The notes under the pieces were generated by a model, which was not told the DNA's origin, made no database searches, and saw only the letters and a program-made list of their open reading frames with translations. DNA of 64,000 nt. It comes from Nocardia jinanensis (GTDB lineage: Bacteria; Actinomycetota; Actinomycetes; Mycobacteriales; Mycobacteriaceae). Of this stretch, positions 40,197 through 48,719 are shown piece by piece. Position 1 is the first letter of the stretch. Every line of letters starts with the position of its first letter. The translations under genes were made by a program, and so were the position numbers. The stretch is from the NCBI RefSeq assembly GCF_014645735.1, contig NZ_BMMH01000011.1, positions 204,499 to 268,498 on the forward strand, read 5' to 3'.

Positions 40197-41093
40197 GTGG
40201 CGGTTCTGGCACTGGATATCGGGGCGACGAAATTCGCCGCGGGGCTGGTGGACGCCGCGGGCCGGGTGAGCGCGGTGCGGCGGGTCCCGGTACCGGACCG
40301 CGATGTGTGGCAAGCCTGTGGCGGGCTACTGCGTGAGGTCGCGGCCGGGGCCGCGGTGACGGCGGTCGGTATCGGATCGGCGGGGCCGGTGGACGTTCCG
40401 TCCGGTATCACCCGGGCACTCAATATTCCGCAGTGGCGCGACGGGTTCGCGATCGTCGCGGCCGTCGGTGCGCTGTTTCCCGGCGCCGTGGTGCGTTTCG
40501 CCCTCGACGGGGCGTGCCTGGCACTGGCCGAACATTATTCGGGTGCGCTGCGCGGGCTGCGGAACGGACTGGCGATCACCGTCTCGTCCGGGATCGGTGG
40601 CGGCATCCTGGTCGACGGCCGGGTGTCGACGGGACGTACCGGAAACGCCGGTCATATCGGTCATATCGTGGTGCCCGGATGGGATGTGCCGTGCGCCTGC
40701 GGAGGTTTCGGTTGCCTGGAAGCGGTGGCGAGCGGGATGTCCTCGGTGCGGTGGGCACGGGCGCAGGGCTGGGCCGGCGATACCGGCGTGGAACTGGCGC
40801 GCGACGCCCGCGCCGGCGAGACGATCGCGCTGGCCGCGCTGGAGCGGGCCGGTACTGCGCTGGGGATCGCTGTCAGTTCCGCGGCCGCGTTGCTGGATGT
40901 GGACACGGTCGTGGTCGGTGGTGGTTTCGCGGACTCGGGAGAACCGCTGTGGGCGCCATTGCGGGCGGCGGCCGCCAGGCACGCGGGATTGGGTTTCATC
41001 CGTGAGCTCCGAGTGGAACGGTCCGGTCTCGCCGAGGGCGCGACACTGCGCGGCGCGGCCATCCTGGCGGCCGGTCTGTCTGTACAGGCGTAG
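40197..41093 (+). CDS. ROK family sugar kinase
   Basis: 298 residues. ATP motif L-D-I-G-A-T-K-F-A-A-G, glucose-binding G-H-I-G-H-I-V-V, and the ROK zinc motif C-A-C-G-G-F-G-C-L-E (C-x-C-G-x-x-G-C-x-E). The group includes glucokinase and N-acetylmannosamine kinase, and no repressor HTH is attached. The GTG at 40197 has GGAGG eight bases upstream and begins just before the ATP motif; an ATG at 40149 would add 16 unrelated residues. No sugar transporter is adjacent. Confidence 0.9.
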   Translation: MAVLALDIGATKFAAGLVDAAGRVSAVRRVPVPDRDVWQACGGLLREVAAGAAVTAVGIGSAGPVDVPSGITRALNIPQWRDGFAIVAAVGALFPGAVVRFALDGACLALAEHYSGALRGLRNGLAITVSSGIGGGILVDGRVSTGRTGNAGHIGHIVVPGWDVPCACGGFGCLEAVASGMSSVRWARAQGWAGDTGVELARDARAGETIALAALERAGTALGIAVSSAAALLDVDTVVVGGGFADSGEPLWAPLRAAAARHAGLGFIRELRVERSGLAEGATLRGAAILAAGLSVQA

Positions 41094-41155
41094 CCGGCGG
41101 TGACGGGGTCCCGGGGGTGCGCGGCCCCGGATCGGGCCATGGCAGGATGGCCCGC

Positions 41156-41893
41156 ATGACGAACACCCTCGTTTTGCTGCGCCACGGCGAGAGCGAATGG
41201 AACGCCCTGAACCTGTTCACCGGCTGGGTGGACGTGCATCTCACCGATAAGGGCATCGCCGAGGGTAAACGGGCCGGTGAACTGCTGGCCGAGCACGGAA
41301 TCCGGCCCGATATCGTCTACACGTCCCTGCTGCGCCGCGCCATCTCGACGGCGAATATCGCGTTGGACGCCGCCGATCGCCACTGGATCCCGGTGGTGCG
41401 GGACTGGCGCCTCAACGAACGCCACTACGGCGCGCTACAGGGGAAGAACAAGGCGCAGATCCGCGACGAATACGGCGAGGACCAATTCATGCTGTGGCGG
41501 CGCAGTTACGACACGCCGCCGCCGCCGATCGAGCTCGACAACGAGTACAGCCAGGTCGGCGAACCGCGATACGCGGGAATCGAGGTCCCGCGTACGGAAT
41601 GTCTGCTGGACGTGGTGAACCGGATGGTCCCGTACTGGGAATCGACCATCTCGCGGGAACTGCGCGGCGGAAAGACGGTGCTGGTCGCCGCCCACGGTAA
41701 TTCGCTGCGTGCCCTGGTCAAACACCTGGATGCAATCTCCGACGACGATATCGCCGGGTTGAACATCCCCACGGGAATTCCGCTGCGCTACGAATTGGAC
41801 GACGATCTGCGTCCGGTGCGCCCCCGGGAATATCTCGATCCGGAAGCCGCGGCCGCCGGTGCGGCCGCCGTCGCGAGCCAGGGCGGAAAGTAG
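41156..41893 (+). CDS. gpmA: 2,3-bisphosphoglycerate-dependent phosphoglycerate mutase
   Basis: 245 residues, standard dPGM length. Phosphohistidine motif L-L-R-H-G-E-S-E-W-N with H10, G-W-x-D-V-H-L-T-D-K-G, Y-T-S-L-L-R-R-A, R-H/L-N-E-R-H-Y-G and H-G-N-S-L-R-A-L-V-K. It interconverts 3- and 2-phosphoglycerate in glycolysis/gluconeogenesis. ATG at 41156 (AGGATGG six bases upstream) is preferred; 41147 is possible. Corresponds to Rv0489. A strong terminator follows. Confidence 0.96.
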   Translation: MTNTLVLLRHGESEWNALNLFTGWVDVHLTDKGIAEGKRAGELLAEHGIRPDIVYTSLLRRAISTANIALDAADRHWIPVVRDWRLNERHYGALQGKNKAQIRDEYGEDQFMLWRRSYDTPPPPIELDNEYSQVGEPRYAGIEVPRTECLLDVVNRMVPYWESTISRELRGGKTVLVAAHGNSLRALVKHLDAISDDDIAGLNIPTGIPLRYELDDDLRPVRPREYLDPEAAAAGAAAVASQGGK

Positions 41894-41904
41894 TTCGAAT
41901 CACG

Positions 41905-41938
41905 GCGCCGCGACCCGGAACGGGTTGCGGCGCTTTTT
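41905..41938 (+). terminator. Rho-independent terminator after gpmA
   Basis: GCGCCGCGACCCG (41905-41917) pairs with CGGGTTGCGGCGC (41921-41933) with one G-U pair over a three-base loop and is followed by TTTTT. The best textbook terminator in the window, 11 bases after the gpmA stop. Confidence 0.9.
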
Positions 41939-42141
41939 CGTACCGGTACCTACCGAGCGGGTGGGCGCCCCGCGATTCTGTGATTCACCACGGAAGACAA
42001 TGGTTTCTCCTGTGCGAGAACATGATATTCGGCTACGTGATCGGAAAGGCATGTTTCCAGCAGGGTCGATTCTCATTACTCGCCGGTAACGTTGTGTAAG
42101 CTCTCGAGCATCCGACCAGTCCGAGAGATGGATCACGACCG

Positions 42142-44193
42142 ATGAAGTTTGTGATACGAGCCACTGTCGCGATGGCCGTCAGCGTGCTGCTGGTGCCACT
42201 GCTCGGCGGTAGCGCCGGGGCGGCGCCGGTGACCTCCGGTCCCGACGGGGGAGCGGCGGGGGCGCAATGGGCGGCCACCCACGACGGACCGCAGCAGTAT
42301 CCCAATATCAACATCACCTGGGATGTGCCGATCACCATGAGCGACGGCACGGTTCTGAAGGCCAATATCTACCGGCCCGCCGACGCCGGGTCCCGGCCGA
42401 TCGACACCCGCCTGCCCGTACTCGTCAATATGACGCCCTATACGAAACTGGTGTCCAATCTCGTCGACCACATGGGATCGGTCCCGGGTCTGTCCGATGC
42501 CGTGTCCCAGCTGGCCCGCGATATCGATATGACCGGCACGCCGCTGTCCGGGCTGACCGATCTGACGAAGGCGCTCGGCGGTGGGGCCATGCGTAATTTC
42601 GCGGTCGACCGTCAGCTGGTGAAAAGCGGTTACGTCCAGGTGGTGGTGGACGTGCGCGGAACCGGCTTCTCCCAGGGGATCTGGGATATGTTGCGGCAGC
42701 GCGAACAGAGCGACACCGTGGAGGTTGTCGACTGGGCCTCGCGCCAGCAGTGGGCGGACGGACAGGTCGGGATGACCGGCATGTCGTATTCCGGTATCAA
42801 CCAGTTGCAGGCCGCCGAGAAGCATCCGCCCGCGCTGAAGGCGCTCTTCCCGGTGGTGCCGGGCAGCGATCTGGCGCAGGACGTGCTCATGCCCGGTGGT
42901 GGTTTCGGCTTCGCCTTCATCCCGTTGTGGATGTCGCTGATCAACGCGACCAAATGGGTGCCCGATGTGCAGTCCATGGTGAACGGCACCTTCGATCAGC
43001 GCTGGCTCAACGATCGGTTGTCCTCTCCGTTCACCTACCTGGATGTGTTCCTCAACGCTTACACGACCCCGCGCGTAGAGGATCTCGATCCGCGGTTGCA
43101 GGAGATGATCAGGGGCGACAGTCCGGACCGGCGGGCCTGGCTCGGTGATCCGGCGCGGATCGGCGTACCGACCTTCGTGACCGGTGGCTGGCACGATCTG
43201 TTCACCTACTCCGAATCCCAGATCTACAACGCGATATCGGTGCCGCCGGGGCAGAAACAGCTGCTCATGGGCGATACATATCACATCAACTCCGGTAGTG
43301 AATCGGGCAAACCCGGGCTGCCGCCGCGCCTGGACGTGCTGCAGCGCGCCTGGTTCGACAAATGGTTGAAAGGTATCGACAACGGCATCGACCAGTACGG
43401 TCCGGTGACCCTGCGGCAGCAAGGCGGTGGCTGGGTGACCAAGGCCGGGTTCGGTGCGAGCGCGCCGGCGGATCAGGCAGCCGGGTACCGGCGGATGTAC
43501 CTCTCGGCGGCGCCCAGCGGAACGGGCGGGCACAGCGTGCACGACGGGTCGCTGGGGACGGTCGCCGACAGTTCCGCCCGCCTGACCGTCGCGCCGGGAC
43601 TTACGGGACTGTGCTCCAACGACGGGGGGCAGGCCACCGCGGGAGTGGTCGCGGTGATCAACGCCTGCGGCGCCGATTCCCGGATCCAGGAAACCAACGG
43701 ACTGACCTTCACCAGCACACCGGTGACCGAGGCCGTCGAGATCTCCGGACCCATAGCCGTGCATCTGGAGACAGTGCAGGACGCGGCCGACGGCTACTGG
43801 TCGGTGACGGTCAACGATGTGGCGCCCGACGGCCGGTCCCGGGTGCTGTCGTCGGGTCAGCTGATGGCATCCCTGCGGGAGATCGACGATTCGCTGAGCA
43901 GTCGATCGGCCAATGGCGACTACACCGACCCTCGGCCCTTCATCACGCTGGAGAGCCGGCGGCTGACGGCACCCGGCGAAGTGACGACGCTCGATATCGC
44001 GGTTCCCGCGATCGAAGCGAAGCTGGAACCGGGGCACCGGTTGCGCGTGGACGTCTACGCGGGCAACGCGCCGAAAGGGGTGCCGCCGCTGCCGATGATG
44101 ATCGATACCGGGCTGAAGCCGCAGCATGTGCAGCTCGATCCGAACCGGCCGAGCTTCGTGAACCTGCCGGTGCGCGGTAATCCCGGTTGGTGA
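42142..44193 (+). CDS. Secreted CocE/NonD-family hydrolase (X-Pro peptidase S15 fold)
   Basis: 683 residues with a Sec signal peptide (basic start, hydrophobic 6-24, then G-G-S-A-G-A-A-P). The S15 catalytic domain has nucleophile G-M-S-Y-S-G (Ser about 216), acidic and His regions around L-G-D-P-A-R and T-Y-H-I-N, and a C-terminal jelly-roll domain with repeated beta strands. Family members cleave esters (cocaine esterase, glutaryl acylase) or X-Pro peptides. It is inserted between gpmA and senX3, where M. tuberculosis has no such gene. Substrate unknown. Confidence 0.85.
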   Translation: MKFVIRATVAMAVSVLLVPLLGGSAGAAPVTSGPDGGAAGAQWAATHDGPQQYPNINITWDVPITMSDGTVLKANIYRPADAGSRPIDTRLPVLVNMTPYTKLVSNLVDHMGSVPGLSDAVSQLARDIDMTGTPLSGLTDLTKALGGGAMRNFAVDRQLVKSGYVQVVVDVRGTGFSQGIWDMLRQREQSDTVEVVDWASRQQWADGQVGMTGMSYSGINQLQAAEKHPPALKALFPVVPGSDLAQDVLMPGGGFGFAFIPLWMSLINATKWVPDVQSMVNGTFDQRWLNDRLSSPFTYLDVFLNAYTTPRVEDLDPRLQEMIRGDSPDRRAWLGDPARIGVPTFVTGGWHDLFTYSESQIYNAISVPPGQKQLLMGDTYHINSGSESGKPGLPPRLDVLQRAWFDKWLKGIDNGIDQYGPVTLRQQGGGWVTKAGFGASAPADQAAGYRRMYLSAAPSGTGGHSVHDGSLGTVADSSARLTVAPGLTGLCSNDGGQATAGVVAVINACGADSRIQETNGLTFTSTPVTEAVEISGPIAVHLETVQDAADGYWSVTVNDVAPDGRSRVLSSGQLMASLREIDDSLSSRSANGDYTDPRPFITLESRRLTAPGEVTTLDIAVPAIEAKLEPGHRLRVDVYAGNAPKGVPPLPMMIDTGLKPQHVQLDPNRPSFVNLPVRGNPGW

Positions 44194-44216
44194 ACGGCCG
44201 CCGGCCACGCACGCCA

Positions 44217-44255
44217 CACGAACCCTGTTGTGTCCCAGACGCAATGGGGTTCGTG
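44217..44255 (+). terminator. Hairpin after the CocE-like gene
   Basis: CACGAACCC (44217-44225) pairs with GGGTTCGTG (44247-44255) over a 21-base loop, 24 bases after the stop. No U-tract. Likely terminator separating the hydrolase from senX3. Confidence 0.5.
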
Positions 44256-44415
44256 GGCGTTTCCGGTCCCGGAACACGCCCGGGGTGATCGAAACCTGTT
44301 CGCTGCCGAACAATGAGTAAACGCCCGGCGAACACCGAAGTAATCGCCCGTGACCTGCACGAAACTTCACCTACCCCGGGTTTGTTTACCTGTCGTCGAC
44401 CGTACGATTCTTGAT

Positions 44416-45648
44416 GTGAGCGTTCCCCAGGCCGTACTGCTGGCAGTCCTGGCGGCTGTTGTCGGACTGGCCGTCGGCGGACTTGTCATCCCCTATATGA
44501 ACGCTCGGCAGGCACAGCGGCGGCAGGCCGACTCCGGCCTCACGATGTCGCAGGTTCTCGACCTGATCGTGCTGGCCTCGGAAAGCGGTATCGCGGTGGT
44601 GGACGAATACCGCGATGTCGTACTGGTCAACCCGCGCGCCGAGGAACTCGGCCTGGTCCGCAACCGGCTGCTCGAGGAGCGGGCGTGGGTGGCGGTGGAG
44701 AAGGTCCTGGCGACCGGTGAAACGGCGGAGTTCGATCTCACCGCGGATAAACCGACGCCCGGCCGCGGCCGGATCGCGGTGCGCGGTCTCGCCCGGCCGC
44801 TGTCCCCGGAGGAGACCAGCTTCACCGTGCTGTTCGCCGACGACGACTCCGAACAGGCACGGATGGAGGCGACCCGCCGCGATTTCGTCGCCAATGTGAG
44901 CCACGAGCTGAAAACGCCGGTCGGGGCGATGAGCCTGCTGGCCGAGGCGCTGCTCGAAACAGCGGACGATCCCGAGGCCGTCCGGCATTTCGGCCAGCGG
45001 GTGCTGGCCGAATCCAGCAGGCTCGGGAAGATGGTCACCGAACTGATCGCGCTGTCGCGGCTACAAGGGGCCGAGAAACTTCCCGAACTCGAGGTCGTGG
45101 ACGTCGATACGGTCGTCAACCAGGCTGTGGACCGATCCCGGACCGCGGCCGAGGCCGCCGGGATCACGGTCAGCACCGACCGCCCCAGCGGGCTGGAGGT
45201 CCTCGGCGACGAAACACTGCTCATCACCGCGCTGTCGAACCTGGTGGAGAACGCCATCGCCTACTCGCCGCGGGGCTCGCACGTATCGGTCAGCCGGTCG
45301 GTGCGCGGCTCCTATGTGGCCATGGCGGTGACCGATCGCGGTATCGGAATCGCCAAGGACGACCAGGAGCGAGTGTTCGAACGGTTCTTCCGTTCCGACA
45401 AGGCGCGCTCCCGTGCCACCGGCGGCACCGGACTCGGCCTGGCTATCGTGAAACACGTGGCCGCCAACCACAACGGTGAGATCACCCTGTGGAGCAAACT
45501 CGGCACCGGCTCGACATTCACCCTGCGCATCCCCGCGCATCAGGAGGCCGACGGCACCGCCGCCGGTCCGCCTGTGCTGACCAAAAGAGAAACCAGCCCG
45601 CGCCCCTCGGGCCCGGGCCGAACGAACGGTGTGGAGGCACGCAGATGA
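44416..45648 (+). CDS. senX3: Sensor histidine kinase SenX3
   Basis: About 410 residues: one N-terminal membrane helix (8-27), a PAS-like domain (V-L-V-N-P-R-A-E-E-L), then the HisKA dimerisation domain with F-V-A-N-V-S-H-E-L-K-T-P (H163), N-box N-L-V-E-N-A-I-A-Y-S, D-R-G-I-G-I and G-T-G-L-G-L-A. With RegX3 it controls phosphate-starvation genes in mycobacteria. The GTG at 44416 starts just before the membrane helix. It overlaps regX3 by 4 bp. The window's pitA end is also phosphate transport, but not in the same operon. Confidence 0.92.
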   Translation: MSVPQAVLLAVLAAVVGLAVGGLVIPYMNARQAQRRQADSGLTMSQVLDLIVLASESGIAVVDEYRDVVLVNPRAEELGLVRNRLLEERAWVAVEKVLATGETAEFDLTADKPTPGRGRIAVRGLARPLSPEETSFTVLFADDDSEQARMEATRRDFVANVSHELKTPVGAMSLLAEALLETADDPEAVRHFGQRVLAESSRLGKMVTELIALSRLQGAEKLPELEVVDVDTVVNQAVDRSRTAAEAAGITVSTDRPSGLEVLGDETLLITALSNLVENAIAYSPRGSHVSVSRSVRGSYVAMAVTDRGIGIAKDDQERVFERFFRSDKARSRATGGTGLGLAIVKHVAANHNGEITLWSKLGTGSTFTLRIPAHQEADGTAAGPPVLTKRETSPRPSGPGRTNGVEARR

Positions 45649-46334
45649 CCAGTGTGTTGATCGTCGAGGACGAGGAGTCGCTGGCCGATCCACTCGCCTT
45701 CCTGCTACGCAAGGAAGGTTTCGAGGTAACGGTCGTGGGTGACGGACCCTCGGCGCTCGCCGAGTTCGACCGGTCTGGCGCCGATATCGTCCTGCTCGAC
45801 CTGATGCTGCCCGGTATGAGTGGCACCGACGTCTGCAAACAGCTGCGCACCCGCAGCGGGGTGCCGGTCATCATGGTGACCGCGCGCGACAGCGAGATCG
45901 ACAAGGTCGTGGGGCTCGAACTCGGTGCCGACGACTATGTCACCAAGCCGTATTCGGCACGGGAGCTGATCGCCCGTATCCGGGCCGTGCTGCGCCGGGG
46001 CGCCGGTGACGAATTGGACTCCAGCAGCGAGAACGGCGTGCTGGAGGCGGGCCCGGTACGGATGGACGTGGACCGGCATACGGTGCTGGTGAACGGCAAG
46101 CCTGTCACGCTACCGCTGAAAGAGTTCGACCTGCTCGAATACCTGCTCCGCAATTCGGGCCGGGTACTGACCCGCGGTCAGCTCATCGACCGGGTGTGGG
46201 GCGCGGACTACGTCGGCGACACCAAAACCCTAGATGTGCATGTGAAGCGGCTGCGATCGAAGATCGAGTCCGATCCGGCGCGGCCCGAACATCTGGTGAC
46301 CGTCCGGGGTCTGGGGTACAAGCTGGAAGCCTGA
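45645..46334 (+). CDS. regX3: Response regulator RegX3
   Basis: 229 residues, OmpR/PhoB type. Receiver domain with V-E-D-E-E, phospho-acceptor D52 (V-L-L-D-L-M-L-P-G) and K in V-T-K-P-Y-S; C-terminal winged helix from about residue 130 (L-K-E-F-D-L-L-E-Y-L-L, V-H-V-K-R-L-R-S-K-I, V-R-G-L-G-Y-K-L). Its ATG overlaps the senX3 stop (ATGA), unlike M. tuberculosis where repeats separate the two genes. Expected to activate phosphate-starvation genes. Confidence 0.95.
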   Translation: MTSVLIVEDEESLADPLAFLLRKEGFEVTVVGDGPSALAEFDRSGADIVLLDLMLPGMSGTDVCKQLRTRSGVPVIMVTARDSEIDKVVGLELGADDYVTKPYSARELIARIRAVLRRGAGDELDSSSENGVLEAGPVRMDVDRHTVLVNGKPVTLPLKEFDLLEYLLRNSGRVLTRGQLIDRVWGADYVGDTKTLDVHVKRLRSKIESDPARPEHLVTVRGLGYKLEA

Positions 46335-46344
46335 CCCGGCCGGA

Positions 46345-46698
46345 TCAGGGGAAATAGATCCAAACCTCGCCGACCGGCGTATCGGTGCGGTGCAGCGGTG
46401 CCCAGCCGAGACCGTCCTCCTGGGCGCAGTCGTAGAACGGCACCGCCGCGCCGTCGCCGCGGCAGACGATACTGCGGCGGGTGGCGTGCGGGCTGAGCAC
46501 GAGATGTCTACCGGCGTCGCGGGCCGCCAGCGCGTTCTGATCACCGAGCGGGACGAACTCGGCGGTTCGATCGGAGAACTGATGCGGATCGGTGGCGGGT
46601 TCGGCGCCCGCACCGCCGGCCGCGGCGGCGCAGGTGAGACCGACAACTGCCAGCGCCGCCGTACCGGCCGGCCATCGCGTCCAGGGGCTGCGCGCCAT
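46345..46698 (-). CDS. Small secreted protein of unknown function
   Basis: 117 residues with a signal peptide (R-S-P-W-T-R-W-P, hydrophobic 10-27, G-A-G-A-E-P). The mature part has two Cys (V-C-R and D-C-A), likely disulfide-bonded, and ends V-G-E-V-W-I-Y-F-P. It is convergent with regX3, and 12 bases after the Rv0495c-like gene on the same strand, so probably in its operon. I do not recognise the family. Confidence 0.6.
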   Translation of the reverse strand: MARSPWTRWPAGTAALAVVGLTCAAAAGGAGAEPATDPHQFSDRTAEFVPLGDQNALAARDAGRHLVLSPHATRRSIVCRGDGAAVPFYDCAQEDGLGWAPLHRTDTPVGEVWIYFP

Positions 46699-46710
46699 GC
46701 TGTGCTCCCG

Positions 46711-47625
46711 TTATCGCAGGTCGAGTCCGATTATTCGCGCGGGACGTTCGGCCGGGCCGTTCTCTCCGGCCTTGCGCCGCGCACGGGTGGTGGCGGGATG
46801 CTCCGCACCGATCCCGGTGCCCGCCCGCCGCTGCAACTGCCGTTCGAGTTCCTGGTAGGCCGGCTCCCCGATCAGCTCGATGAGTTCGGAACGGTAGGAC
46901 TGCCAGACCGGACGTTCCCCGATATGGGCATCGGGCGACCCGGAGCAGTACCAGTCCAGGTCGATTCCGCCCGGCCCCCACCCGCGCCGGTCGTATTCGG
47001 TGATCACGGTGCGCAGGATCCGCACGCCATCGGGCCGGTCCACCCACTCCTGGGTGCGGCGGATCGGCAGTTGCCAGCACACGTCCGGTTTGACGGTATG
47101 GGGTTCCACCCCGCGGTTCATGGCCATGATGTGCAGAGCGCAACCCGGCCCGCCCGGGAAATCCGGCCGATTGTGGAAGATGCACGCCCCGTCGACCCGA
47201 CGGGTGCGTTCGGCGGTCTCACCGTCGAGTTCGTCGGTCTCCAGATAGGTTTTGCGGGTGATCTTGCCGCGCTCGTCGCGGGCCTCGTCCATCAACTGCC
47301 ATTCCTGAGCGGTGAGCAACTTGACCGCCTTGCGCAGGCGTTTGCGATCGTCGGCGTCGGAGAGGAAGGCCCCGTGTGTGCAGCAGCCGGCATCGGGCTG
47401 TTCGGACAGGATGCCCTGGCAGGCGGGCGTGCCGAAAACGCAGGTCCAGTGGGAGGTCAGCCAGGTGAGATCCGCGGCGATCAGATGTTCGTCGTCGGCG
47501 GGGTCGACGAACTCGAGCCACTCGCGCGGGAAGTCGAGCGGTACTTCCCGGCTCGGCCGCATCTTCGGCATCGGAAGGTCGGTCGGAGCGGGGACGGAGT
47601 CGTTCGCGGCTGCGCCAGACGTCAC
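46711..47625 (-). CDS. Conserved Cys-rich protein (Rv0495c-like)
   Basis: About 304 residues with conserved Cys-rich stretches: H-W-T-C-V-F-G-T-P-A-C-Q-G, G-C-C-T-H-G-A-F-L, A-C-I-F-H-N, G-C-A-L-H-I and D-V-C-W-Q-L-P. The pattern suggests a metal or Fe-S site like that of YkgJ/DUF3109 proteins, but this is inference. The GTG at 47625 is used; a GTG seven codons upstream (47646) is possible. Divergent from ppx, as in M. tuberculosis (Rv0495c/Rv0496). Function unknown. Confidence 0.75.
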   Translation of the reverse strand: MTSGAAANDSVPAPTDLPMPKMRPSREVPLDFPREWLEFVDPADDEHLIAADLTWLTSHWTCVFGTPACQGILSEQPDAGCCTHGAFLSDADDRKRLRKAVKLLTAQEWQLMDEARDERGKITRKTYLETDELDGETAERTRRVDGACIFHNRPDFPGGPGCALHIMAMNRGVEPHTVKPDVCWQLPIRRTQEWVDRPDGVRILRTVITEYDRRGWGPGGIDLDWYCSGSPDAHIGERPVWQSYRSELIELIGEPAYQELERQLQRRAGTGIGAEHPATTRARRKAGENGPAERPARIIGLDLR

Positions 47626-47690
47626 AACCCTCAACGCTAACACCACAACCGGGTCGCCTGGTGTTCAGGTGCACCAAGTAACGTGTCCGT

Positions 47691-48719
47691 GTGCGTCTAG
47701 GTGTCCTCGATGTCGGAAGCAACACCGTCCACCTGCTGGTGGTGGACGCGCATCGGGGTGGCCACCCCATGCCGATGAGCTCCACGAAGGAATCGTTGCG
47801 GCTGTCGGAGAACCTCGACGAGGCGGGCCGGATCACCGCGGCCGGCGAGCAGAAACTCGTCGATACGGTGGCCGATCTGGCGAGTCTGGCCGCCACCTCG
47901 GGCTGTTCGGAACTGATGGCCTTCGCGACCTCGGCGGTGCGCGAGGCGACCAACTCCGACGAGGTCCTGGGCCGGGTGCGCGCGGAGACCGGGGTGGATC
48001 TGCGGGTGCTGTCCGGAGTGGACGAGGCCCGGTTGACCTTCTTGGCCGTGCGTCGCTGGTACGGCTGGAGCGCGGGCCGGATCATCAACCTCGATATCGG
48101 CGGCGGTTCGCTCGAGGTGAGCAGCGGGGTGGACGAGGATCCGGAAGTCGCGCTGTCGCTGCAACTGGGAGCCGGCCGGTTGACCCGTAAGTGGTTACCG
48201 GAGGACCCGCCGAGTAAACGGCGTATCGGCATCCTCCGCGACTGGCTCGCCGCCGAGATGGTGGATCCGGCCAAACAGCTCGCCGAAGCGGGCCGGCCCG
48301 ATCTGGCGGTGGGTACGTCCAAAACTTTCCGTTCCCTGGCTCGGCTGACCGGCGCGGCGCCCTCAGGTGCCGGGCCCCGGGTCCGCCGGACCCTTACCGG
48401 TTCGGGGCTGCGTCAGCTGATCGCGTTCATCTCCCGGATGACCGCCTCCGATCGCGCCGAACTGGAGGGGGTCAGCGCCGACCGGTCCCAGCAATTGGTG
48501 GCGGGAGCGCTGGTAGCCGAAGCGGCCATGCGCGCACTTTCCCTGGATACGCTGGAAATTTGTCCGTGGGCGCTGCGCGAAGGGCTGATCCTGCGCAAAC
48601 TGGATACCGATATGGATGGTGGACCACTGACAACGAACGCACCGAAAGCGGCAACCGGTAACGGTGCGGCGCCCGGCGGCAAGACGTCGGCGGGCCCGAT
48701 CGAAACGGTGCCTTCATGA
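47691..48719 (+). CDS. ppx: Exopolyphosphatase/GppA family phosphatase
   Basis: 342 residues of the Ppx/GppA ASKHA fold: L-D-V-G-S-N-T-V-H-L (phosphate 1), F-A-T-S-A-V-R-E-A and N-L-D-I-G-G-G-S-L-E (phosphate 2). M. tuberculosis Rv0496 (PPX1) is an exopolyphosphatase that degrades short polyphosphate. It overlaps the downstream membrane protein gene by 4 bp. It would oppose the PPK2 at 15814. Start is GTG at 47691. Confidence 0.92.
   Translation: MRLGVLDVGSNTVHLLVVDAHRGGHPMPMSSTKESLRLSENLDEAGRITAAGEQKLVDTVADLASLAATSGCSELMAFATSAVREATNSDEVLGRVRAETGVDLRVLSGVDEARLTFLAVRRWYGWSAGRIINLDIGGGSLEVSSGVDEDPEVALSLQLGAGRLTRKWLPEDPPSKRRIGILRDWLAAEMVDPAKQLAEAGRPDLAVGTSKTFRSLARLTGAAPSGAGPRVRRTLTGSGLRQLIAFISRMTASDRAELEGVSADRSQQLVAGALVAEAAMRALSLDTLEICPWALREGLILRKLDTDMDGGPLTTNAPKAATGNGAAPGGKTSAGPIETVPS

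Noticed and set aside
44269..44416. PHO-box-like direct repeats before senX3 (ACCT at 44353, 44369 and 44388)
   Set aside because: The spacings are 16 and 19 bases rather than 11, and the repeats are short. They may be chance.
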